Part shown: in pieces, positions 14,981-21,823 of the stretch
Position numbering within the stretch: the stretch's first letter is position 1
Layout: every line of letters begins with the position of its first letter
From: Pseudomonadota bacterium
GTDB taxonomy: Bacteria; Myxococcota; Polyangia; GCA-2747355; JACKDQ01
DNA: 23,422 nt
Reading direction: 5' to 3'
Assembly: GCA_030591195.1 (NCBI GenBank)
Contig: JAUVBO010000003.1
Location: forward strand, 1-23,422
Notes under the pieces: model-generated
Database searches by the model: none
The model's input: the letters and a program-made list of their open reading frames with translations, nothing else
What the model was told of the DNA's origin: nothing
Position numbers and translations under genes: made by a program

Positions 14981-16231
14981 ATGAGACAATCCAGACGGAT
15001 CCGCAACGGCCTGTTGGCCGCTTCGATTTTGTTGTTCCTTCCTTCGGTGATCGGCGCCGCGCCCCGGCGCAAGGGGACCAAGGACGATCCCTGGCGCCGG
15101 AGGTACCCCGCCAAGACCCGCCCCTACACGCCAAAGAAGTATCCGGATTACGGGTTGAAGGACACGGTCACCGAGGCCGGGCGCCGGGCCCGCGGCATGT
15201 GGCTCACGCCCTACTGGAACTACCGCGTCAAGCCCGCCAAGACCGCACGGATCCTCAAGCGCGCCGGGATGAACGCGGTGGTGATCGACATCAAGGACGA
15301 CTGGGGCCAGCTGCTCTACCCGTCGAAGATCCCGCTGTCCCGCGGCCTGCGGCGCTACCTGATCAAGGATCCGAAGGCGATGGTGGCCGCGTACCACCAG
15401 CACGGGATCTACGTCATCGCCCGGATCACGACCTTCAAGGACAGCAAGCTGCCGCTGCTCCGGCCCGATCTCTCGGCGCGCATCGGTCGCGGCGGCCGCC
15501 GGCTGTTTCGCGCCGGTGTCGGCTGGCTCGACGCCTACTCGGCCGAGGTGCAGGACTACCTGGTGGACATCGCCCGGGACATCGAGTCGTTCGGCTTCGA
15601 CGAGGTGCAGTTCGACTACGTCCGGTTTCCCAAGGGACGCGCCGGCAAGCACGGCATCTGGATGCACCAGGACAAGCGCGACCGGGCGACCCTGATCGCC
15701 GACTTTCTCGAGAAGGTCGACCGCGCGATCCGGATCCCGATCTCGGTCGCGACCTACGGGCTGACGACGCTGGTCGACGGCGATCCCCGGGGCCTCGGCC
15801 AGACCCTCGAGAGGATGGCGCGCCACGCCGAGATCCTCTCGCCGATGATGTACGCCAACGGGATGACGTCGTACTTCAAGGGCAACACCATCTCCAAGGG
15901 GGTCTACTCGCTGATCCACTGCGGGCTCTGGCGGGCGCGCCAGAAGGCGCCAGAGGTGATCCTGCGGCCCTACCTGCAGGCCTACGCCAACAGCGTGCCG
16001 TTCTACGGCCCCGAGTTCATCAAGAAGCAGGTGCTCGCCGCCTACCGCGCCGGCAGCCAGGGCTTCCTCTTCTGGAACCCACCGATGAAGATGCGGACGA
16101 TGACCACCGGCGTGCGGATGGTCGGCAAGACGGTGCTCGCCGACTTCCCGAACACGCCCGAGCGCTACAAGGAAAAGAGGAACGGCCCGAGCCGCTGGTG
16201 CCGCAAGCGCGGGGCCGTGTTTGGCAAGTAG
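14981..16231 (+). CDS. Exported DUF4015-type putative glycoside hydrolase
   Basis: I chose ATG 14981. It gives MRQSRRIRNGLLAASILLFL and a cleavage region IGAAPR, a typical Sec signal; the frame also opens at 14924, which would place 19 extra residues ahead of the basic n-region. After a basic linker comes a TIM-barrel-like domain of ~320 residues. It has GMWLTPYWNY, AVVIDIKDDWG and the characteristic FDEVQFDYVRFP, which I associate with the DUF4015/GH-like family. The Asp in FDYVRFP and the Asp in DIKDD are candidate acid residues. LSPMMY and GSQGFLFWN close the barrel. The substrate is unknown; a cell-wall or exopolysaccharide is plausible. It lies 119 bases after the phosphonate operon and may be its own unit. 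It converges with a minus-strand gene. Confidence 0.85.
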   Translation: MRQSRRIRNGLLAASILLFLPSVIGAAPRRKGTKDDPWRRRYPAKTRPYTPKKYPDYGLKDTVTEAGRRARGMWLTPYWNYRVKPAKTARILKRAGMNAVVIDIKDDWGQLLYPSKIPLSRGLRRYLIKDPKAMVAAYHQHGIYVIARITTFKDSKLPLLRPDLSARIGRGGRRLFRAGVGWLDAYSAEVQDYLVDIARDIESFGFDEVQFDYVRFPKGRAGKHGIWMHQDKRDRATLIADFLEKVDRAIRIPISVATYGLTTLVDGDPRGLGQTLERMARHAEILSPMMYANGMTSYFKGNTISKGVYSLIHCGLWRARQKAPEVILRPYLQAYANSVPFYGPEFIKKQVLAAYRAGSQGFLFWNPPMKMRTMTTGVRMVGKTVLADFPNTPERYKEKRNGPSRWCRKRGAVFGK

Positions 16232-16245
16232 CGCCGCGGCTACTT
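16226..16245. terminator. Bidirectional terminator carrying both stop codons
   Basis: AAGTAGC (16226-16232) and GCTACTT (16239-16245) form a perfect 7-bp stem with loop GCCGCG. The left arm ends the DUF4015 gene (Lys-TAG), and the right arm, read on the other strand, ends the convergent small-protein gene (also Lys-TAG). TTCTTC follows on the plus strand, giving a modest T-tract. Confidence 0.6.
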
Positions 16246-16599
16246 CTTCAGCGACCTGTCGAGCGCTTCCTTGGCGCCCTTGAGAAACTCGCCCATGGCG
16301 CCGATGCCGGCGCCGAAGAGGCAGCCGGCGGCCTTGAGGCAGCTGTCGGCCTCGTCGATGCACTCGGAGGCCGCGGTCAGCTGCTTGTCGCCCGCGGTCT
16401 CCTTGAGCTTGAGCATCGCCTTCTCGCAGCGCCCGGTGTTCTTGGCCCCGGTCTTGTCTGTCCCGTCGTCGCTGCTGCAGAGCTGGGCCAGGCGGTCACA
16501 AGCGCGCTGCTCCGGGGGCACGAAGAGGCTGCGGTAGGCGACGAAGCCGCCGCCGCCAATCAGGCCGAGCACCAGCAGGGTCACGAGCAGCTTCTTCAT
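16240..16599 (-). CDS. Small exported or membrane-anchored Cys-rich protein
   Basis: The 119-residue protein begins MKKLLVTLLVLGLIGGGGFVAYRSL, a signal anchor or signal peptide. A soluble part with six cysteines follows, mostly spaced along predicted helices (RACDRLAQLC, RCEKAM, ECIDEADSCLKAAGC). The pattern suggests a disulfide-stapled helical hairpin in the periplasm. No family is recognised. GGGAGG lies six bases before the ATG at 16599. It follows the crotonase gene on the same strand after 55 bases and may be co-transcribed, although the functions do not obviously connect. Confidence 0.75.
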   Translation of the reverse strand: MKKLLVTLLVLGLIGGGGFVAYRSLFVPPEQRACDRLAQLCSSDDGTDKTGAKNTGRCEKAMLKLKETAGDKQLTAASECIDEADSCLKAAGCLFGAGIGAMGEFLKGAKEALDRSLKK

Positions 16600-16654
16600 C
16601 CGGCGCCTCCCTGAAGCGATGAGCGATACGATTGTGGCCGATCCAAAGCCGGCG

Positions 16655-17383
16655 TCAACTCGGCACCGACAAGGCGAGGGTCGCGGCGAACATCGGCGGG
16701 TCCTCCTCCTCGAGGATGCGCGCGATCTCGCCGCGGATCCGCCGCTTCATCTCGGCGTAGGTCCGGGTGCGCTTCTTCGCCAGCTCGGCGGCGAAGGCGA
16801 CGCTGCGGGGCAGCAGCTCTTGCTCGCTGTGGACCTCGTCGACGAAGCCGAGGCCCATGGCCTGCGGGCCGTCGAAGCGCCGGCCGGTGTAGTAGAGCTG
16901 GCGGAAGCCCTGGGGCGGCATCACCGCCTGGCAGATGGCGATCATCCCCGGCAGCAGCGGGATGTTGATGTCGATCTCGGGCAAGCAGACCCAGCCCCGG
17001 TCCTCGCGCATCAGGCGGAAGTCGAGGTGGGCCGCGAGGAAGGCGCCGGCAGCGAAGGTGTGCCCGTTGAGCGCACCCACCGTCGGCTTGGGGTAGATCG
17101 TCACCCGCTTGAACAGCCCGTTGACCGCGAGCAGGTACTCGCCGATCGCCGCCGGGTCGCCGGCGTGCTGCATCATCCACTCGAGGTGCAGGCCGGTGCA
17201 GAAGAACTTCGGCTCGGCGCCGGTGAAGACCAGCGCGCCGACGTCATCGTCCTGCTCGAGCTCGTCGAGGGTGCGCTGGAGGTCGCCGATCAGCTCCAGG
17301 CTGAGGCGGTTTTCGCGCTGGTCGTCGAGGGTGATCACTGCCACGCGCTCTGGGGCGTGGCGCTCGATCTTCACGGTGCTCAT
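16655..17383 (-). CDS. Enoyl-CoA hydratase/isomerase family protein
   Basis: Crotonase-fold protein of 242 residues, slightly shorter than the usual ~260. FTGAEPKFFCTGLHLEW and ALNGHTFAAGAFLAAHLDFR form the two oxyanion-hole segments, and LPEIDINIPLLPGM contains the Glu expected near the active site. YYTGRRFDGPQAMGLGFVDEV is the typical C-terminal helix region. The NGHTFAAG and REDRGWVCLPEIDI spellings resemble delta(3),delta(2)-enoyl-CoA isomerases, including plant forms, more than bacterial hydratases. It could assist degradation of unsaturated fatty acids; that fits with, but does not require, the FadL-type porin further along. The start ATG at 17383 has AGGAGA eight bases upstream. Confidence 0.88.
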   Translation of the reverse strand: MSTVKIERHAPERVAVITLDDQRENRLSLELIGDLQRTLDELEQDDDVGALVFTGAEPKFFCTGLHLEWMMQHAGDPAAIGEYLLAVNGLFKRVTIYPKPTVGALNGHTFAAGAFLAAHLDFRLMREDRGWVCLPEIDINIPLLPGMIAICQAVMPPQGFRQLYYTGRRFDGPQAMGLGFVDEVHSEQELLPRSVAFAAELAKKRTRTYAEMKRRIRGEIARILEEEDPPMFAATLALSVPS

Positions 17384-17490
17384 GCTTGGCTTCTCCTGCG
17401 GGTGGCTGGCGCGGTCTTCGACTGAAACCTGAATAGCATATCGGCGAAAGGTGTGGGACGGCGCCGCGGCCGCGGGCTACAGTAGGTGCC
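17384..17490. promoter_or_regulatory. Divergent promoter region, crotonase / PilZ-J-TPR gene
   Basis: The spacer has 107 bases between divergent starts. On the plus strand, TGGGAC (17454-17459) and TACAGT (17478-17483) are 18 bases apart. If this is the promoter, transcription would begin within about one base of the ATG at 17491, giving a near-leaderless mRNA; no clear ribosome binding site precedes that ATG, which is consistent. An A/T-rich GAATAGCATAT (17430-17440) may serve the minus strand. Confidence 0.3.
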
Positions 17491-18585
17491 ATGCCGGAAG
17501 CACCACGCACGCACCCCCGGTGCCAGAGTCGCCTCGCAGTCGACGTACGCCTCGGTAGCTGGGCCGAGTACGCCTGCCTCTACACCAAGGACATCAGCTG
17601 CGGCGGTCTGTTCATCGAGACCGACGACCCGGGAGACCTGTTCAGCGCCATCGAGGTCAGGCTCCACCTGCCCGAGGGCGTCGGGACGATCGCCCTCTCG
17701 GCCCAGGTGGTCCGGGTGATCCCCACCGACTGCAAGCCGGAGGGCGCCAAGGCAGGGATGGGGGTGCGGTTCACCGACGTCTCCGAGGAGCACCAGCGAC
17801 AGCTGGCGGCGTGGTTCGAGCGACACGGCGGGCGCCCGGCGCTGCCGGTGGCGGTCAGCGCCGGGGTCGGTCGTGGGTCCTTGCCGTCGATCTCCGAGTC
17901 GGAGCTGCCGGCCTTGCCCGCCGGCGTCCAGGCGGCGCTCGAGAACAAGCTCGCCTCGCTCGACGGCGAGCCGCTCGAGGTGCTCGGCGTGCCGCCGACC
18001 GCGGATCAGGCGGCGCTGCGTCGGAGCTACCTGGCCCAGGCGAAGAAGTACCACCCCCAGCGCTGGGCCCACTACGAGGACCAGGAGATCAGCCAACTGG
18101 TGGCGCGGATCTTCGATGCCCTCGAGCGGGCCTACGAGGCGGCCAAGGCCGGTCTCGAGGGTGCCCGGTCGAGCCCGCGGGAGGTCGGCGGCCACGCGCC
18201 GGTGGACCCGATCCATCGCTCGACCCACGCTGATCTCTCGGCCTTCGCCGCCGAGATCCGCGAGCCGCGCTCCGAGCCGCCCAGCGCGGCGGTGCAGGCG
18301 CAGATCTCCGAGGCGCTTAAGCACCTGGCGCTCAAGCGCCACGATCTGGCGCGAGCCTCACTGCAGCGGGTGCTCGACCAGGCGCCGGACAACAAGCAGG
18401 CCCAGACCTGGATCCGGGTCGCCGAGGCGCGCCAGCTGCAGCAGCTCGGCGACAAGGCCGACGCCATCGTCGTCTACCGGCAGATCCTCGACGAGATCGA
18501 TCCCGCCCACGGCGAGGCGCTCAAGGAGGTCCGCGCCGGCGCCGGGCGCCTGAGCAGCCTGTTCAAGAAGATCGTCGGCCGCTAG
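17491..18585 (+). CDS. PilZ, J-like and TPR domain protein
   Basis: Three parts are visible in 364 residues. Residues ~8-115 are a PilZ domain with both c-di-GMP-binding elements intact: Arg10-x3-Arg14 and Asp34-x-Ser36-x2-Gly39. Residues ~160-215 are a J-like domain (LEVLGVPPTADQAALRRSYL, KKYHPQRW, IFDALERAYEAAK) in which the HPD tripeptide needed for DnaK stimulation reads His188-Pro-Gln190. Residues ~270-345 hold TPR-like helix pairs. No signal or membrane segment is present, so it is cytoplasmic. Inference: a c-di-GMP-responsive adaptor that recruits partners via the TPR and J-like parts, with no expected Hsp70 co-chaperone activity. It converges with the PEGA gene, leaving only 12 bases between stops. 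Confidence 0.85.
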   Translation: MPEAPRTHPRCQSRLAVDVRLGSWAEYACLYTKDISCGGLFIETDDPGDLFSAIEVRLHLPEGVGTIALSAQVVRVIPTDCKPEGAKAGMGVRFTDVSEEHQRQLAAWFERHGGRPALPVAVSAGVGRGSLPSISESELPALPAGVQAALENKLASLDGEPLEVLGVPPTADQAALRRSYLAQAKKYHPQRWAHYEDQEISQLVARIFDALERAYEAAKAGLEGARSSPREVGGHAPVDPIHRSTHADLSAFAAEIREPRSEPPSAAVQAQISEALKHLALKRHDLARASLQRVLDQAPDNKQAQTWIRVAEARQLQQLGDKADAIVVYRQILDEIDPAHGEALKEVRAGAGRLSSLFKKIVGR

Positions 18586-18594
18586 TCCAGCGGC
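18578..18594. terminator. Hairpin between convergent genes, containing a stop
   Basis: GCCGCT (18578-18583) and AGCGGC (18589-18594) pair perfectly around AGTCC. The TAG of the PilZ gene spans stem and loop, and the convergent gene ends four bases further on. It could act on both strands; no T-run. Confidence 0.35.
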
Positions 18595-18597
18595 GGC

Positions 18598-19890
18598 TCA
18601 GGGCCTCGCGATCCAGCCCATCGGCACGGTCAGCATCACTGCCACCGGGTAGTACGACTCGGTCGTGCTGTTGGTGCCATCGTGGGTGGTGTACTCGAAG
18701 TCGCCGACCACCGGAAGGACCATCCGCAGGCCGACCCCGACGAAGTAGCGCTGGCCCTGGTAGTAGTAGTGCGCTGTCGGCGAGAGCAACACCCCGCCGT
18801 CCCCAACTCTGCCACCCATGGTGCCGCCGCCCACGCCGAGTCCGAAGCGTAGCTGGTGGGTGCCGTCGCTGCCGAGGTAGAGCGGGTAGCCGAGCCGGGT
18901 GGAGATGAAGCTTGGGCCGATATCCTTGCCGCCGCTCAGGGCGATCTCGAGGATCGACCAGAACAGCCGGCGCCACTTGAGCGTGACGACGGTCAGCAGC
19001 CCACCGCCGATGCCCTGGGTCTCCGCGCTGTAGGTTTCATTCGCGCCGTCATAGCGGTAATCGAGACTGTTGAACGTCGCGCCGGCTAGCACCTCGGCGC
19101 CGAACCACTCGGTCCGGGTGCGCAGCTGCGCCCGACCCGCGGCGGTCAGCGTGAGAGAAAACGAGCGGCTCAACCGGCCGTCGACCATCAGCCGTTGCTT
19201 GACCGGGGCGTAGCCGCGCTTCTCGAGCGTCAGCTCGAAGCTGCGTCCCTTGCCGAGCTCGAACCGCCGCGGCGTGACGCCCCGGGCGCGGCCATCGACG
19301 AAGATCTCGGCGCCCGCAGGAGTCGAGCGGATGTCGACCGAGACCATGGCGCCACCGGCGGGTCGGGGCGGCGTGGCCGGCGGGCTCGGCGGGGCGGGCG
19401 GCGAGGCCGGGGTCTTGCCGGGCACCAGGTCGGCGATCACCTGCTTGATCGACTGGACCACGGCTGCTTCCTCGCAGCCGCCCTCGGCCCGGGCCCCGCC
19501 CTCGCTGGCCGCCTTGCGCAGGTCGTACATCACCGCGGTGACCATGCAGAGCGAGCCGAGCTTGATCAACTGGGTCGAGAGCGACTTCTGCGCTGCCAGC
19601 TCGCGGCCGATCTCGACCTGGCACGACTGGTCGTAGCAGCGCTTCTGCGACTCGCGCTTGGCCCGCTTGAGGCGCTGCTTGAGCTGGGACCGGGGGACGA
19701 CCTGGTAGGCGCCGGTGGCGGCCAGGCTCGAGGCGAGGTAGTCGGTCAGCCGATCTCGCAGCCCCTCGTCGAGCCCGGCGCCCTTGTCCTCGATGTCGTA
19801 GACGACGACGATCGGCGTTGCCGCCCCGGCTGACGGGGCGAGCTGAGCCAGCAGCAGGACGACGACAGCGAGAATCGAACCAGCGCGCAT
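18598..19890 (-). CDS. PEGA-domain outer-membrane protein
   Basis: I chose the ATG at 19890 because AGGAG lies about seven bases upstream and it opens a clean Sec signal, MRAGSILAVVVLLLAQLA ending SAGAA. A frame extending to 20766 is shadow sequence. Residues ~25-160 resemble the TolB/CsgG-like nucleic-acid- or regulator-type fold seen in myxobacterial proteins (YQVVPRSQL, CYDQSCQVEIGRELAAQ, YDLRKAASE). A Pro-rich linker leads to a PEGA domain (~185-250: IRSTPAGAEIFVDG, KRGYAP), often an envelope or cell-wall-contacting module. The last ~170 residues have alternating beta-strands and end in ...GWIARP, suggesting an outer-membrane barrel. It is 104 bases downstream of the pseudo-M61 gene on the same strand. 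Confidence 0.83.
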   Translation of the reverse strand: MRAGSILAVVVLLLAQLAPSAGAATPIVVVYDIEDKGAGLDEGLRDRLTDYLASSLAATGAYQVVPRSQLKQRLKRAKRESQKRCYDQSCQVEIGRELAAQKSLSTQLIKLGSLCMVTAVMYDLRKAASEGGARAEGGCEEAAVVQSIKQVIADLVPGKTPASPPAPPSPPATPPRPAGGAMVSVDIRSTPAGAEIFVDGRARGVTPRRFELGKGRSFELTLEKRGYAPVKQRLMVDGRLSRSFSLTLTAAGRAQLRTRTEWFGAEVLAGATFNSLDYRYDGANETYSAETQGIGGGLLTVVTLKWRRLFWSILEIALSGGKDIGPSFISTRLGYPLYLGSDGTHQLRFGLGVGGGTMGGRVGDGGVLLSPTAHYYYQGQRYFVGVGLRMVLPVVGDFEYTTHDGTNSTTESYYPVAVMLTVPMGWIARP

Positions 19891-19970
19891 GGTGGCTCCT
19901 GCGACAGCAGAGGGGAACAGAACAGGGCGACGGTATCGCGGTTTCGAGGCCAGTTGAAGCCCCGAGCGTG

Positions 19971-19993
19971 TGATGTCGGTCACTGTGACATCA
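19971..19993. promoter_or_regulatory. Palindromic site between pseudo-M61 and PEGA genes
   Basis: TGATGTC (19971-19977) and GACATCA (19987-19993) are perfectly inverted. Overlapping it are GTCAC/GTGAC (19979-19983/19985-19989) and CACTG/CAGTG (19981-19985/19996-20000), the last including the upstream gene's stop. It could be a transcription terminator or an operator for the PEGA gene; the sequence does not decide. Confidence 0.35.
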
Positions 19994-19994
19994 G

Positions 19995-21806
19995 TCAGTG
20001 GGGGCGGGAGACCTTGGCCTTGGCGCGAGCGGCGGTCAGCCACTTGCGGTACGCCTCGGCGCTCTTGGCCAGCAGTGATTTCTGGTGGCGGAAGATCAAC
20101 AACCGGACGCTGCCGGGCAGCTTGTCGGCGAGCGCGATCATCTCCTGCGGCACCTCCTCGAGGTCTCGACGGCCGTACTCGGCAGCGACCAACAGCAGCT
20201 CGATCAGGCGCTCGCGCACCTTCGGCGGCTCCTTGACGTCGATCTTGGCCAGCACCCGCACCAGCTGGCCGTGCTGGCGGGCGCCGAGCGACTGGCCGTC
20301 GACGGTCAGCGCCGGCGTGGCGTCGGCGCCCTCGAGCTCGAGCTTCGTCACGTGCTCGAGGTACTGGCGGTGCAGCGGGTAGAGGAAGCCGGTGCGGTCG
20401 ACGTAGCGGCGGAAGAACCGGTCGAGGTTCAGCCCGGAGTAGCGCTCGAGCTCGCGCTTGAGCTGCAGGTTCTTCTGGTGTCCCCGGTGAGCCGGGTAGA
20501 TCGCCTTGATGAAGCCGTTGACCGACTTCTTGCCGCCGGTCCGTTGCTGGAGCTCCCAGTCGAGGTGCTGCACCACCAGCGGACCCTTGACGTAGTGCAG
20601 GTAGAGCGTCAGGTCCTTGTAGCTCCTCTTCGCCTCGTGGAAGATCGGGCAGTCCTTGACCTCCGTCGCGCCGAGGGCCGTGGCCTGGTAGCGCGCGCCG
20701 AGGGTCACCAGCTGCTGCTCGTTGCCGATGACCTTGGCCGCGCGGGTGTGAGTCACCTCGACCCACGAGGCCCAGCCCTCGGTGAACCAGCGCTCCCGAT
20801 CGCTGTCGATGTGGGTTCCGCAGACGTGGTAGCGGTTGATCGCGTGGGCGATGCGGTGGGCGTAGAGCTCCCAGACCCGGTTGGGCCGGTCCTCGTAGGC
20901 GTCGATCGAGTACGCCTGGCCGGTGGACCAGAACTGCCCGGTGACCGTCTTGCGGTCGGCGGCCGCGGGCAAGAAGATCGTCGTGTAGGTTGGCACGTCG
21001 CTGCAGGGCGCCTGCTTGTCGAAGACGCGGAAGAGCTGCAGCGCCCCCGAGGCGACGCGTTTTTTCTTCTCCGGGCGCCAGCCGCGATAGACGTAGACCC
21101 GGTTGTTCACCTCGCCGATGCGACGCTGGACCAGATCGAACTGACCGAGGCCGATGTTGCAGTGGGTCAGGTGCGTGACCTTCCAGCGGCCCTTGACCGC
21201 CGGGTCGAGCTCGCCCGTCGCGTCGCTCTTCATGTTCGAGACCACCTGCCAGCCGGGCCTCGGCTTGACCTTGACCCGGATCCGCTCGACGTCGGAGCTG
21301 CCGTGCCAGCCCTTGACCTCTTGCCGGAAGTACTTGCGCGGCACGAGGAAGACGCCGCCGTCGACCAGCGCGAAGCTCTTGCCGACGTAGCCCTCGTGGC
21401 CGTGTCGCGAGAGGCCGCCCTGCCGGGCCTCCCAGCGGACGGTCAGCGGCCCGTCGTCCTTGCTGGTGGTCAGCCTCCAGACGGCCCTCAGGTCGGGCGA
21501 CTCGGTGACCTTCACCGCGCGGTCGCCGGCCCTGGCGGTGATGGCGCGGATCGTCGTCGTCGCCGGGTTGCCACCCTGCAGCAGCAGGTGGCGTCCGGCG
21601 GGCAGGTTGGTCACCTCGAGCGCGAGCTGGATCCAGTCGGTGCCGGCGCGGCTGACGTCGACCGTGTAGCGCAGCGAGAGCCCGTCGCTGCCGGTGGCCG
21701 GCGGGCTACGCTTGCAGCCGGCGCCGGCCAGCGTGGCGAGCAGCGCGAACAACAGCGCCAGGTGAAGCGGCGGAACCCGGGTGTCTCGGCGATGGATGCA
21801 ATGCAT
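19995..21806 (-). CDS. M61/M1-like lipoprotein with a degenerate zinc motif
   Basis: I chose the ATG at 21806. It gives MHCIHRRDTRVPP, a hydrophobic stretch and the lipobox LAGAGC (Cys31); the frame continues to 23180 only as shadow of the FadL gene. Residues ~35-300 resemble the beta-sandwich N-domain of M61 (glycyl aminopeptidase-like) proteins. The catalytic region reads LYAHRIAHAINRYH and, 22 residues after the second His, FTEGWASW with Glu343. In M1/M61 enzymes this is HExxH followed by a third zinc ligand in xEGxA. Here Arg318 (CGC) replaces the catalytic Glu, while His317, His321 and Glu343 remain. It is therefore probably a non-peptidase that may still bind zinc or peptides. The C-terminal ~180 residues are helical. 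It starts 17 bases after the FadL stop, so the two share an operon. Confidence 0.82.
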   Translation of the reverse strand: MHCIHRRDTRVPPLHLALLFALLATLAGAGCKRSPPATGSDGLSLRYTVDVSRAGTDWIQLALEVTNLPAGRHLLLQGGNPATTTIRAITARAGDRAVKVTESPDLRAVWRLTTSKDDGPLTVRWEARQGGLSRHGHEGYVGKSFALVDGGVFLVPRKYFRQEVKGWHGSSDVERIRVKVKPRPGWQVVSNMKSDATGELDPAVKGRWKVTHLTHCNIGLGQFDLVQRRIGEVNNRVYVYRGWRPEKKKRVASGALQLFRVFDKQAPCSDVPTYTTIFLPAAADRKTVTGQFWSTGQAYSIDAYEDRPNRVWELYAHRIAHAINRYHVCGTHIDSDRERWFTEGWASWVEVTHTRAAKVIGNEQQLVTLGARYQATALGATEVKDCPIFHEAKRSYKDLTLYLHYVKGPLVVQHLDWELQQRTGGKKSVNGFIKAIYPAHRGHQKNLQLKRELERYSGLNLDRFFRRYVDRTGFLYPLHRQYLEHVTKLELEGADATPALTVDGQSLGARQHGQLVRVLAKIDVKEPPKVRERLIELLLVAAEYGRRDLEEVPQEMIALADKLPGSVRLLIFRHQKSLLAKSAEAYRKWLTAARAKAKVSRPH

Positions 21807-21823
21807 GCCTTGGTTCCCCGGGC

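Noticed and set aside
13665..16363. Long minus-strand frames opposite the phosphotransferase and DUF4015 genes
   Set aside because: His/Asp/Arg/Val-rich low-complexity translation lying exactly opposite genes with intact motifs; no ribosome binding sites or signals.
17873..18553. Alternative frame inside the PilZ-J-TPR gene
   Set aside because: Arg/Ser/Pro-rich product typical of an out-of-frame reading of high-GC codons.
19891..20766. N-terminal extension of the PEGA protein gene
   Set aside because: The extension translates as Arg/Ala/Gly-rich shadow of the pseudo-M61 gene; a ribosome binding site and signal peptide fix the start at 19890.
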